NCBI RefSeq assembly: GCF_041902845.1
Contig: NZ_CP159486.1
Coordinates: forward strand, 3,534,001-3,598,000
From: Limibacterium fermenti
GTDB lineage: Bacteria > Bacteroidota > Bacteroidia > Bacteroidales > Dysgonomonadaceae
Direction: 5' to 3'
DNA: 64,000 nucleotides
This document shows positions 8,590 through 17,550 of the stretch, piece after piece (positions within the stretch are counted from its first letter, which is position 1; every line of letters begins with the position of its first letter). The notes beneath the pieces were generated by a model. It searched no databases. It was not told the DNA's origin and worked only from the letters and a program-made list of their open reading frames with translations. The position numbers and the translations under genes were made by a program.

Positions 8590-11500
8590 ATGAAAAACAT
8601 TAGTATGTTATGTATGGCTCTGTTAATGAGCTTCTCAATGATGGCACAACAACGCAGTGTAAGTGGCTCCGTAACGGACAGCAACGACAAATCTGCGATG
8701 ATTGGAGTCAGTATCATGGAAAAAGGAACGACGAACGGTACTATAACGGACATCGACGGGAATTTTTCCTTGAATGTAACGACGGAAAATCCGATACTGG
8801 TTTTTTCGAGTATCGGGTATAAGACACAGGAAATCAACATCGGCGATCAAACCCATTTAACGGTTTTAATGAACCAAGACACCGAACAGTTAGACGAATT
8901 GGTGGTCGTGGGATACGGATCCATGCGCAAGAGCGACCTGACCGGATCGCTTTCTTCTCTGAAAAGCGATCAATTGACGAAACTGTCGGCGGTGGATGTC
9001 ACGCAGGCTATTCAAGGGCGGGCTCCGGGTGTAAGTGTCGTCAACAACTCCGGCGAACCGGGCGCCGGAACCAAAATCCGCATCCGCGGAACGGGTAGCG
9101 TCAACAACTCCGACCCTTTATTTGTAGTCGACGGATTCCCGGTAAACGACATTAGTCACATTGCTCCTCAGGACATCGAGTCGATGGAAATTCTCAAGGA
9201 TGCTTCCGCGGTAGCGATTTATGGTTCTCGTGGGGCAAACGGCGTAATATTGGTCAAAACGAAAAGCGGCGCTTTCGATAAGAAAACGCAAATCAATGTC
9301 AATGTATTTGCCGGAACGACACAAGCCACGAAGCAATTGCAGATGCTCAATGCGTCGGAATTTGCCACCCTGAAACTCGAATCGTATGCAAATGCAAATT
9401 TGACGCCCTCGCAAACTATGCAATCCATTCTTGACTATGCGATTCAGAACAATAGCGTCGGAACGAACTGGCAGGATGAAATCATGCGTACCGGAACGAC
9501 GCAAAATTATAATCTGAATGTTTCCGGAGGATCCGAACGCAATAAGTATGATATCGGCGGAACGTACTCAAAAGAGGAAGGAATTATCAAAAACACCTAC
9601 CTCGATAAATTTATGTTTCACTTAAATAATGAATACAAGTTGTATGACAATGTTCATATCGGCATCAACGCATCTTATACGACGTATCAAAAATCGGGAA
9701 ATAACGGAGACTTTTATTCAGGCTCTCTGACATCGGCTTTAAAAGCCGACCCGGTATCGGCAGCTTGGGACTCTTATACCGATCAATTCGGCGAAATTTA
9801 TTTTTCTTACGGGACAAATCCGGCGCTGTCGGCCTATGAAAATCAATTCAGAAAGACCTCCGAAGACCGCTTTATCGCCAACGCTTATCTGCAAATAGAC
9901 GATATTCTGTTCAAAGGGTTATCTTTCAGAGCTCAATTCGGACAACACTTTGCTTACGGACTCTCCAAAAATTATTCTCCGCAATATTATATTACGGCAG
10001 ATCAACAACGGAATCGAAGCGAATTAACGGAGAACAGAAGTCAAAACATTTATTGGAATACCAACGAATATTTCAGCTATGTAAACACTTTCGGCAAGCA
10101 TAGCATCAATGCGACGCTCGGGATGGAAGCTCAAAAATCGAAATCGAACAATATCTTCGGGAAAGTATATGATGTTCCCCAAGATGCCGATTTACGATAC
10201 CTGAGCATGTCGCCCAACAAGGAGAATTTGGAAGTATCGGGAAGCGGCGATCATAATGCTTTGTTGTCCGGTTTCTTCCGAATGAATTACAGCTTTGACG
10301 GAAGATATCTTTTCACCGGAACCTATCGTGCCGACGGCACTTCGAAATTCAAGAAGAAATGGGGCTATTTTCCTTCTTTCTCAGCAGGATGGAATATGTT
10401 GGAAGAAGCATTTATGGAAGATTTGAAAAGTAATTCCCCTCTTTCTCAATTGAAGCTTCGCGCAGGTTGGGGACATGTGGGAAATCAGGCAAGCGCCGGC
10501 AACTTCGACTATCTGACCCTTATGACAAACGGTTATACGGCAGTATTCGGCGGCTCGCAGGTGGATGGCGTCATCCAAGAGAAACTCGCCAACGAGGAAC
10601 TATCGTGGGAAACGTCGGAACAATATAATATAGGACTCGATTACAGCCTATTCAACGGCGGATTATCGGGAAATATAGACTATTTCATCCGGAACACCAA
10701 TGATATGATTCTCGATACGCCCATTCCTATTTATGCCGGTAAAGCGCGGCCGAAAACCAATGCCGGATCGGTTCAAAACAAGGGCGTGGAGTTCAGTATC
10801 AATTATGACACGACCTTAGGGAAAGATTTCTATTTAAATGCCGCTTTCAATATTTCGGCGATTAAAAATAAAGTCACTTCGTTGGGAGGAGGAGAACCCC
10901 TCTACGGCACCTACAGCAAAACCGAAGAAGGACGTGAAATCGCTTCGTTTTTCGGCTTGCAAACGGCAGGTATTTTCAAAACGGAGGAACAATTGAAAGC
11001 TCATACCTATATCAATGCAGGCGGCAATGAAATGCCGATACAACCGGACGCCAAACTGGGAGATGTCATTTTTGTCGACCGAAATAACGACGGGAAGATC
11101 GACGATAATGACCGCATTCACCTGGGCAGCCCCAATCCCGACTTTACGTATGGATTCTCTCTTTCGGCCGCTTACAAGGGATTTGACTTCAACGCCTTTA
11201 TTCAGGGGTCGCAAGGAAATGAAATCGCGAATTACATGTATTCGGTATTATATAGTTCACACATGCGGGAATGGAGTAACTCAAAGGATATGATGAACCG
11301 ATGGACTCCCGATAATCCGAATTCCGATTTACCGAGGGTCAATCAAAACGATAAAAACGAAAACGATCGCTTTTCCGACCGGTATATAGAAGACGGATCT
11401 TATCTTCGGTTAAAAACGTTACAGTTAGGCTATACACTACCGTCTCATCTTTCCAGGAAAATTCATTTAAGCAAGGCGCGTATTTATGTTTCCGCCGATA

Positions 11501-11640
11501 ACCTCCTGACATTTACGAAATACTCCGGATATAATCCCGAAATGGGAGATTTGTGGAGCAGCCCGCTGAATGCCGGAGTCGACATGGCCAGCTATCCGAC
11601 TCCGCGTGTGTTTACGGTTGGCTTGAATCTTAGTTTTTAA
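8590..11640 (+). CDS. SusC-family TonB-dependent receptor of the beta-mannan locus
   Basis: 1016 aa, full length. A signal peptide (MKNISMLCMALLMSFSMMAQ) is followed by a carboxypeptidase-D-regulatory-like beta domain (about 22-100, VSGSVTDSNDKSAMIGVSI). Next come the SusC plug signature (YGSMRKSDLTGSLSS, then IRGTGSVNNSDPLFVVDG and YGSRGANGVILVKTK) and a large beta-barrel ending in an aromatic strand (VGLNLSF). Role: outer-membrane import of manno-oligosaccharides, inferred from the linked GH26, GH130 and epimerase genes. SusD follows after 25 bp. Confidence 0.93.
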   Translation: MKNISMLCMALLMSFSMMAQQRSVSGSVTDSNDKSAMIGVSIMEKGTTNGTITDIDGNFSLNVTTENPILVFSSIGYKTQEINIGDQTHLTVLMNQDTEQLDELVVVGYGSMRKSDLTGSLSSLKSDQLTKLSAVDVTQAIQGRAPGVSVVNNSGEPGAGTKIRIRGTGSVNNSDPLFVVDGFPVNDISHIAPQDIESMEILKDASAVAIYGSRGANGVILVKTKSGAFDKKTQINVNVFAGTTQATKQLQMLNASEFATLKLESYANANLTPSQTMQSILDYAIQNNSVGTNWQDEIMRTGTTQNYNLNVSGGSERNKYDIGGTYSKEEGIIKNTYLDKFMFHLNNEYKLYDNVHIGINASYTTYQKSGNNGDFYSGSLTSALKADPVSAAWDSYTDQFGEIYFSYGTNPALSAYENQFRKTSEDRFIANAYLQIDDILFKGLSFRAQFGQHFAYGLSKNYSPQYYITADQQRNRSELTENRSQNIYWNTNEYFSYVNTFGKHSINATLGMEAQKSKSNNIFGKVYDVPQDADLRYLSMSPNKENLEVSGSGDHNALLSGFFRMNYSFDGRYLFTGTYRADGTSKFKKKWGYFPSFSAGWNMLEEAFMEDLKSNSPLSQLKLRAGWGHVGNQASAGNFDYLTLMTNGYTAVFGGSQVDGVIQEKLANEELSWETSEQYNIGLDYSLFNGGLSGNIDYFIRNTNDMILDTPIPIYAGKARPKTNAGSVQNKGVEFSINYDTTLGKDFYLNAAFNISAIKNKVTSLGGGEPLYGTYSKTEEGREIASFFGLQTAGIFKTEEQLKAHTYINAGGNEMPIQPDAKLGDVIFVDRNNDGKIDDNDRIHLGSPNPDFTYGFSLSAAYKGFDFNAFIQGSQGNEIANYMYSVLYSSHMREWSNSKDMMNRWTPDNPNSDLPRVNQNDKNENDRFSDRYIEDGSYLRLKTLQLGYTLPSHLSRKIHLSKARIYVSADNLLTFTKYSGYNPEMGDLWSSPLNAGVDMASYPTPRVFTVGLNLSF

Positions 11641-11665
11641 ACACAACACCATTATTATTTCCATT

Positions 11666-13333
11666 ATGAAAAAGATAATATATATTCTATCAATCGCCTT
11701 GTTTTTGGCTTCCTGTAATGATTTTCTCGACCTCAAACCGCAGGGACAGGAAAACAGCGGGAATTATATGAATACCGACGAAAATGCGATAAAAGTCATC
11801 AACAGTATTTACGACATCCTCTCGCAAACGGAAGGCCACGGGCCTGACGGCAATTGGATGGACCATCACTACGATTTTATGCTGGCGAGTATCGCCACCG
11901 ACGATGCCGTAAAGGGAAGCAATCTTTCCGATATGGCGCCTCTTGTACAGATTGAAGATTTCAGCGCGCAGCAAGGCAACGGCATTGCAACGGCATTTTG
12001 GATTCACGGCTTCTGGGGAGTCTCCCGCTGTAATTATGCCGTTCAGAATCTTCCGGAATCGCCCATCTCGGAAGATCTGAAAAACAGGTTGCTGGGAGAG
12101 AGTTATTTTTTGAGGGCATACCATTACATTTATTTACTCCGTCATTTCGGAGGAGTCCCTTTATTCTCTCAACCGTTAAGTCCATCCGAATTCGGCAAGG
12201 TTTCGCGGGCAAGCATTCACGAAACGTTCGAATTCATCAACGCCGATTTGCAAAAAGCCATCGAATTGCTTCCGGAAAGGAGCGAATATGAAGCCTCGGA
12301 TTTAGGGCGTGCCACGAAAGGCGCGGCAAAAGCCTTCCTTGCCAAATCTTTGATGTATCAGATCGGGATCGATAATGAAAACGCCCATACATGGGATGAA
12401 GTGTATGCGTTGACTTCAGATATAATCAATTCCGGGGAGTATAGCTTGGCAAGCAACTTCGCCACCTTATTTGAATATGAAAATAAAAACAGTTCCGAAT
12501 CGATATTCGAAATACAAGCGGCGGAGGGCACGGCGATCGATCCGCCAAAATCGGTAGGAAATGCCTACCCGCTCTTCCAAGGCAATCGCGAAGAAAATGA
12601 AGGTGCGAACACCGGATGGGGGTTCCATAATCCGACGCAAGACCTTGTGAATGCATTCGATGCTTCTGACCCGCGCCTTTCGAGTACGGTTTACGGCATC
12701 GGGTTTAATAATGAAATATTGTATGGTGTGCAGATGAAGTTTAACCGGTCGGAGCAAGGCAGTAATTACCTGAACCGGAAAGCGGCAATTCCTTTTAAAC
12801 CGTCCTTGGACAAAGCGGCGAACAAGAATATTATCGTGATGCGCTATGCCGATGTGCTGCTCATCCATGCCGAAGCGGCTTACCATAAGGGAAGCGAAGC
12901 CGAAGCACGGCAATACGTCAATATGGTAAGGGAGCGGGCGCGGAAAAGCTCTTATTGCAAAGGATATGTCAGCGGGAACCCCGAGGGATACACCCTGCCG
13001 GCAAGTACACCGAACATACCGAATGTCACGGCTTCGGGAACCGCATTGCTTGACGCCATCCTCAACGAACGCCGACTCGAATTGGCGATGGAATCGAATC
13101 GTATGTGGGACTTGATTCGCACCGGGAAGCTCATCGATGCGGTGTCGAAAGTGAAAGACTCCGACTTGATCGGAACGGAAAAAGATAGCAACGCCGAATA
13201 TCGACATGAAGGAATTGCGGAAAGAATTAAGAACCACGCTTTCGTAGGGAAAGATAATAAATATATTCCGGTCCTTCCTATTCCGCTGGACGAAGTGCAA
13301 AACTGGAATATCGAACAAAATCCGAACTATTAA
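11666..13333 (+). CDS. SusD/RagB-family lipoprotein of the beta-mannan locus
   Basis: 555 aa. Lipoprotein signal MKKIIYILSIALFLASC, followed by the SusD motif DFLDLKPQGQ. Tetratricopeptide-like helices include SYFLRAYHYIYLLRHFGGVP. The C-terminal RagB region contains ADVLLIHAEAAY, LDAILNERRLELAMESNR and MWDLIRTGKL. It caps the SusC barrel on the cell surface and binds the glycan. It is co-directional with SusC (25 bp) and with the glycan-binding protein (15 bp), so the three are almost certainly one transcript. Confidence 0.94.
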   Translation: MKKIIYILSIALFLASCNDFLDLKPQGQENSGNYMNTDENAIKVINSIYDILSQTEGHGPDGNWMDHHYDFMLASIATDDAVKGSNLSDMAPLVQIEDFSAQQGNGIATAFWIHGFWGVSRCNYAVQNLPESPISEDLKNRLLGESYFLRAYHYIYLLRHFGGVPLFSQPLSPSEFGKVSRASIHETFEFINADLQKAIELLPERSEYEASDLGRATKGAAKAFLAKSLMYQIGIDNENAHTWDEVYALTSDIINSGEYSLASNFATLFEYENKNSSESIFEIQAAEGTAIDPPKSVGNAYPLFQGNREENEGANTGWGFHNPTQDLVNAFDASDPRLSSTVYGIGFNNEILYGVQMKFNRSEQGSNYLNRKAAIPFKPSLDKAANKNIIVMRYADVLLIHAEAAYHKGSEAEARQYVNMVRERARKSSYCKGYVSGNPEGYTLPASTPNIPNVTASGTALLDAILNERRLELAMESNRMWDLIRTGKLIDAVSKVKDSDLIGTEKDSNAEYRHEGIAERIKNHAFVGKDNKYIPVLPIPLDEVQNWNIEQNPNY

Positions 13334-13348
13334 ATTATCACGTAGGAT

Positions 13349-15019
13349 ATGCAAACAATAAAAACTATAAAAATACTCTGCGGTGTGCTTTTTATGATAC
13401 TATGGACCGCATGTGATGAAAAGGATTTTTCCGAAGATTACGACATCAATTTGCCGGTATCGGAAATTGTGGATTTTAATCCCAAAACCGGGGCTGTGGG
13501 GAGTGAAGTAACGTTATATGGAGAAAATATGGATCTCGTAACGTCGGTATATATCGGAAATGCTTCCGGTACCATTATCAGTCAAGACGAAGAAAAACTG
13601 GTCTTTCAGGTACCCCGCACCGCCGAAGCCGGCGGCATTACGGTGAGAAATAACTATAAAAGGGAATTTTCTTCGGAAGAATCATTTATTCCTCACTATT
13701 TGGATGTAACCATCACTCAATGGCCGGCCGAAATCGAACGGGGACTGACCATCAAACTCCTCGGAGAGAATGTGGATATGATTCGTTCCGTCAAATTCGA
13801 GAACTTGCCATTAAGCAAATCGGCGGCAAACGAAACATCCGCCACGTATGCGACTTCCGGATTGACGTTACCGGCAAGCGGGAAATTAACCGTTACCACA
13901 AAGACCGGGCAAATTCTTACGTCGCCCGATATCAATGTGGTTGAACCGAAAGATACGTATGTTCCCGAACAGACTATTTTGCTCTGGGATTTCGAAACCG
14001 ACCCGATAACCGCGGATGGCTGGGGTAGTTCTTCCTATACGGCAGAAGTCGTCAACAATGGATTCTTCGGAAAAGGATATCAAGTAAAAGCCGCCGCCGG
14101 AAATGGTTGGGATGGTTGCTATATCAAACTGACGTCCGATAACGGCGGAAAGGGATTTGATTTCTCGGCATTTAAAAAGCCCCATATCACGTTCCTTGTG
14201 AATACCAATGGTAAGAGCGGGTACATGAATCCGGCCATCACCATCGGAGGAACCGAATCGGACAAGCATTTTAAAGGACAATCCGGCGATGACCATAAGT
14301 TCACAACCAATGGATGGGAATGGCGTTCGTATGACTTGGAAGCAATGGGATGGACGGATATCAAAGGGAACGTAGATAAAATCGATCTTTGGTTCAGAGG
14401 AGGAAATGTATCCTCTGCCGAACCCTTCGATATTATAATCGACCAAGTGATGATTACCGACGGGCCGTTGAATCCGACTCTCATTTGGGATGCCGAAGCT
14501 CCTGCCGGCGGCGATTTGCCTATTGCCTTCAATGGCGGAGCAAATTTGACCGGCTACTATCAGGGCCAAAAGTACGTAACATACAATTATACCGTAGGTA
14601 GCGATCCTTGGGCATGGTTAGGGAATATCATGAGTGTGGATGTTCCGGGGCTCGATCCCGAAAAGTACAACAACGCGATGTACCTCAACTTTCTGGTAAA
14701 CACCGGAGACAGTGAAGGATATGCCGGGTTCCAACTCCTTCAGGGCGATAATAAGCTGGCGAATCAGAAATTGGACGGTTCTTATGGTGATAACTATAAA
14801 TTCGCGTCCACCAACAGCAAATGGGTGTGGCGCTCCATGCTTGTCAACATTTCCACATGGGATGTATGGGGAGGCTCGGCCGATGCGTTCAACCTTTCCC
14901 AATCCTTTAACTTCAGCGTGTACGCTCGTGGCGGAAACATTCAAAGCGGTACGAATGCCAAACTGAACATGGATTATTTCATTTTCACTTCCGTGCCGTT
15001 GGATACAACTAAAGAATAA
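13349..15019 (+). CDS. Surface glycan-binding lipoprotein with TIG domains and a duplicated binding module
   Basis: 556 aa. Lipoprotein signal ends at TAC near residue 22. Residues about 35-115 and 120-200 read as two IPT/TIG-type immunoglobulin folds (VDFNPKTGAVGSEVTLYGEN; ITQWPAEIERGLTIKLLGEN). The remainder is an internal duplication of about 165 residues. LVNTNGKSGY recurs as LVNTGDSEGY, NGWEWRS recurs as SKWVWRS, and FRGGNVSS recurs as YARGGNIQS. These modules are rich in Trp and Tyr, as expected for glycan binding. Position after SusC/SusD fits a surface glycan-binding protein. A strong terminator follows, so the enzyme genes downstream may be expressed at a lower level. Confidence 0.82.
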   Translation: MQTIKTIKILCGVLFMILWTACDEKDFSEDYDINLPVSEIVDFNPKTGAVGSEVTLYGENMDLVTSVYIGNASGTIISQDEEKLVFQVPRTAEAGGITVRNNYKREFSSEESFIPHYLDVTITQWPAEIERGLTIKLLGENVDMIRSVKFENLPLSKSAANETSATYATSGLTLPASGKLTVTTKTGQILTSPDINVVEPKDTYVPEQTILLWDFETDPITADGWGSSSYTAEVVNNGFFGKGYQVKAAAGNGWDGCYIKLTSDNGGKGFDFSAFKKPHITFLVNTNGKSGYMNPAITIGGTESDKHFKGQSGDDHKFTTNGWEWRSYDLEAMGWTDIKGNVDKIDLWFRGGNVSSAEPFDIIIDQVMITDGPLNPTLIWDAEAPAGGDLPIAFNGGANLTGYYQGQKYVTYNYTVGSDPWAWLGNIMSVDVPGLDPEKYNNAMYLNFLVNTGDSEGYAGFQLLQGDNKLANQKLDGSYGDNYKFASTNSKWVWRSMLVNISTWDVWGGSADAFNLSQSFNFSVYARGGNIQSGTNAKLNMDYFIFTSVPLDTTKE

Positions 15020-15029
15020 TGAATAGCAT

Positions 15030-15081
15030 GATAGAAGAGGATGCCTTTTTAAAACAGGGCATGCCCTCTTCTATCTTTTTT
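15030..15081 (+). terminator. Rho-independent terminator after the glycan-binding protein gene
   Basis: The arms GATAGAAGAGG and CCTCTTCTATC enclose a second short pairing (ATGCC/GGCAT), and a run of six T follows. It sits between the uptake genes and the first GH26 gene, inside what would otherwise be one operon. Confidence 0.85.
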
Positions 15082-15112
15082 GATTCGGACGAAAGAAAAG
15101 ATAAAACAGAAA

Positions 15113-16222
15113 ATGAGAATAATAGGAATGTTGTTGTTAGGGGCGTTTTTCACCTATTCCTGTACATCGCCCGTACAAAAAACGGTCGATAAAAAAGCGA
15201 CTTGGGAAACCCTATCGCTATATACTAATTTGGTGAAAATACAGGGGAAAAGCATTCTATTCGGACATCAAGACGACACTTCTTACGGCATTGGATGGAC
15301 GGGCGAAAGCGGACAGTCGGACGTAAAAAAAGTTACGGGCGATTATCCGGCAGTATATGGCTGGGATTTGGGACATATCGAAACAGGCTGTCCCCAGAAT
15401 ATCGACAACGTGCCTTTTGAGCAAATGCGTAGCCACATCATCGAAGCCTATGAAAGAGGGGGCGTCAATACGTTAAGCTGGCATGTGCAGAATCCGTTTA
15501 CGGGAGGCTCGTCATGGGATGTTTCCTCGAAAGAAGTCGTAAAATCCATTCTCCCCGATGGAGAGAAGCATGCCCTATTCCTCGAATGGCTGGATCATGT
15601 GGCGGCATTTATCGCCTCTCTGAAGACTGGTAATGGCACGGCTGTTCCCGTGCTGTTCCGCCCCTATCACGAACATACGGGAAATTGGTTCTGGTGGGGC
15701 CGAGAGTTATGCGAAAAAGACGACTATCTCGCTTTATGGCATTTTACGGTAACCTATCTACGGGATAAAAAAGACCTCCACAATATTTTATATGTGTACT
15801 CTCCTGATTTTGTAACGGGCGAACAGGAATATTTCGACCGTTATCCGGGCGATGAGTTTGTCGATATCCTGGGGCTCGATTTATATCATCGCGGCGCAGA
15901 AGATTCTGCCGGTAAATTCATCTCGGATGTAAATAAGATCATGGAGTTTCTCTCCCGATATGCAGCGGCACACAAGAAAGCCTTCGTTTTCAGCGAAACC
16001 GGATTGGAACAAATTCCCATGAACAAATGGTTTACCGAGGTATTATATAAAGCCGTCGCCCCGTATAAACCGGCTTATGTATTGTTGTGGCGTAACGCTT
16101 ACGACCGCCCGGAGCATTTCTTCGTCCCTTATCCGGCACATCCGGCGACGGACGACTTTATAAAATTCAAAAACCTGCCGGATATTTTATTTGGAAACGA
16201 CTTACCCAACCTCTATAAATAA
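15113..16222 (+). CDS. GH26 endo-beta-1,4-mannanase lipoprotein
   Basis: 369 aa from the ATG at 15113; an upstream TTG at 15080 lies inside the terminator and is rejected. Lipoprotein signal MRIIGMLLLGAFFTYSC. The rest is a single GH26 (alpha/beta)8 domain. LFGHQDD opens the barrel, the general acid/base is E187 in RPYHEHTGNWFWWG, and the nucleophile is E295 in FSETGLE. Family activity is endo-hydrolysis or mannobiose release from beta-1,4-mannan. A lipoprotein anchor suggests the periplasm or cell surface. The gene is 9 bp from the GH43-like gene and is part of the mannan locus. Confidence 0.9.
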   Translation: MRIIGMLLLGAFFTYSCTSPVQKTVDKKATWETLSLYTNLVKIQGKSILFGHQDDTSYGIGWTGESGQSDVKKVTGDYPAVYGWDLGHIETGCPQNIDNVPFEQMRSHIIEAYERGGVNTLSWHVQNPFTGGSSWDVSSKEVVKSILPDGEKHALFLEWLDHVAAFIASLKTGNGTAVPVLFRPYHEHTGNWFWWGRELCEKDDYLALWHFTVTYLRDKKDLHNILYVYSPDFVTGEQEYFDRYPGDEFVDILGLDLYHRGAEDSAGKFISDVNKIMEFLSRYAAAHKKAFVFSETGLEQIPMNKWFTEVLYKAVAPYKPAYVLLWRNAYDRPEHFFVPYPAHPATDDFIKFKNLPDILFGNDLPNLYK

Positions 16223-16230
16223 TAAAAGCG

Positions 16231-17532
16231 ATGCAAAGACTTCTTTACATTCTGTTACTCCTTTTTGCCGCACTGGCCGTTTCGGCTCAAAATCCCATCG
16301 TGCCCGGCTATTTCGCCGACCCGAGTATCCGTTATATGGACGGGAAATATTACCTGTCGATTACAAGCGACGGCTACGAAGACCATAACGGCGAACCCTT
16401 CCTCTGGGTATCCGAAGACTTGGTCAACTGGGATATCCATTATCTGGATATCAATGACCGCTTTTTCTGGGCGCCGAGTATGCTCAAAGGCGACAACGGC
16501 AAATATTATATGGTACATCAGCAAGGCGTGGATTATCTGGCTTATATGATGGAAGCCGATTCGCCCTTCGGCCCGTGGAAAGAGACCTTTCAAATCAAGG
16601 ACTTCGATGTGGAACTGTTCCGCGACCCGGTGAGCAACCAAATTTTGGGCGTCGGCTCCTGGAAAAACCTGCTGACGTTCGATAACGATGTGAACTCGCC
16701 TACGTATATGCGTAAAGTAATCAGTAGCCAGCCCTTGGAAGGCGACTTTACCGATTTCACCGAAGGCCCGTACCTCTTTTTTAAAGATAAAAAATATTAT
16801 TTGGTATGGGCGGGCGGCCATTGCTGGCTCGACACCTACAATGTCCGTTACGCCATGGCCGATGCTCCGCGTAAAACGTACCACGAACCGACTCCCGACC
16901 CGATACTCGACACCACACCGGAAAAGAAAATATTCGGCCCCGGACATTCTTCCGTTATCGAAGTGAACGGAAGATGGTTCCTGTTCTATCACCGTCAAGA
17001 CCAACAACGCTATCCTACTTGCAACTACCGCTTTTCTTCGGCAGCCGAGCTGTTCTTTAATCCGCAGGGCGAAATCGTGAAAGTCGAACCCATCGACGAC
17101 TTTTCATCGTTGGGATTGAGCAAATCCCCCTACCGCAACCTTGCGCTGAACAAAACGGTGACGACCAATTCCCTCGAATCGGACTATCCCCCGGCAGGAG
17201 CGGTGGACGGACGAAACGACTCGCGTTGGCAGGCTCAATTGGGAGAAGACAAATGGATTAACATCGACTTGGGAAAAGAAGAAGCGATATCGAAAGTGCA
17301 AGTCGATTTCGAATACTTCGACAAATATTATTTGTATAAAATAGAATATTCGAACGATAACGACGAATGGTCGGTCTATGCCGATTATTCGAAGCGAGCT
17401 CGAAAAGCATACGAAACTCGCGTCTCGGAAAAAGAAGTCTCGGCGCGATATATCCGTATCAACGTCATAAGAGCCGAGGCGAAATCGGCCCCAATTTCTA
17501 TTTGGGAAATAAAAGTATTATCACAATCATAA
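16231..17532 (+). CDS. GH43-like five-bladed propeller glycosidase with C-terminal F5/8 type C (CBM32-like) domain
   Basis: 433 aa. Signal peptide ends near SAQ (19-20). The propeller contains the GH43/GH32-clan features PGYFADPSI (Asp30, candidate base), a second Asp in LFRDPVS, and the acid candidate Glu in TEGPYLFF. GPGHSSVIEVNGRWFLFYHR is typical of GH43. Residues about 300-432 form a discoidin/F5-8C carbohydrate-binding domain (NLALNKTVTTNS, WQAQLGEDKWINIDLG, ARYIRINV). The specificity is unknown; an arabinose- or xylose-type side-chain activity is usual for the family, which is unexpected between two mannanases. It may remove decorations from plant mannans (inference). Confidence 0.78.
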   Translation: MQRLLYILLLLFAALAVSAQNPIVPGYFADPSIRYMDGKYYLSITSDGYEDHNGEPFLWVSEDLVNWDIHYLDINDRFFWAPSMLKGDNGKYYMVHQQGVDYLAYMMEADSPFGPWKETFQIKDFDVELFRDPVSNQILGVGSWKNLLTFDNDVNSPTYMRKVISSQPLEGDFTDFTEGPYLFFKDKKYYLVWAGGHCWLDTYNVRYAMADAPRKTYHEPTPDPILDTTPEKKIFGPGHSSVIEVNGRWFLFYHRQDQQRYPTCNYRFSSAAELFFNPQGEIVKVEPIDDFSSLGLSKSPYRNLALNKTVTTNSLESDYPPAGAVDGRNDSRWQAQLGEDKWINIDLGKEEAISKVQVDFEYFDKYYLYKIEYSNDNDEWSVYADYSKRARKAYETRVSEKEVSARYIRINVIRAEAKSAPISIWEIKVLSQS

Positions 17533-17550
17533 ACTCATACCTGTATCATT

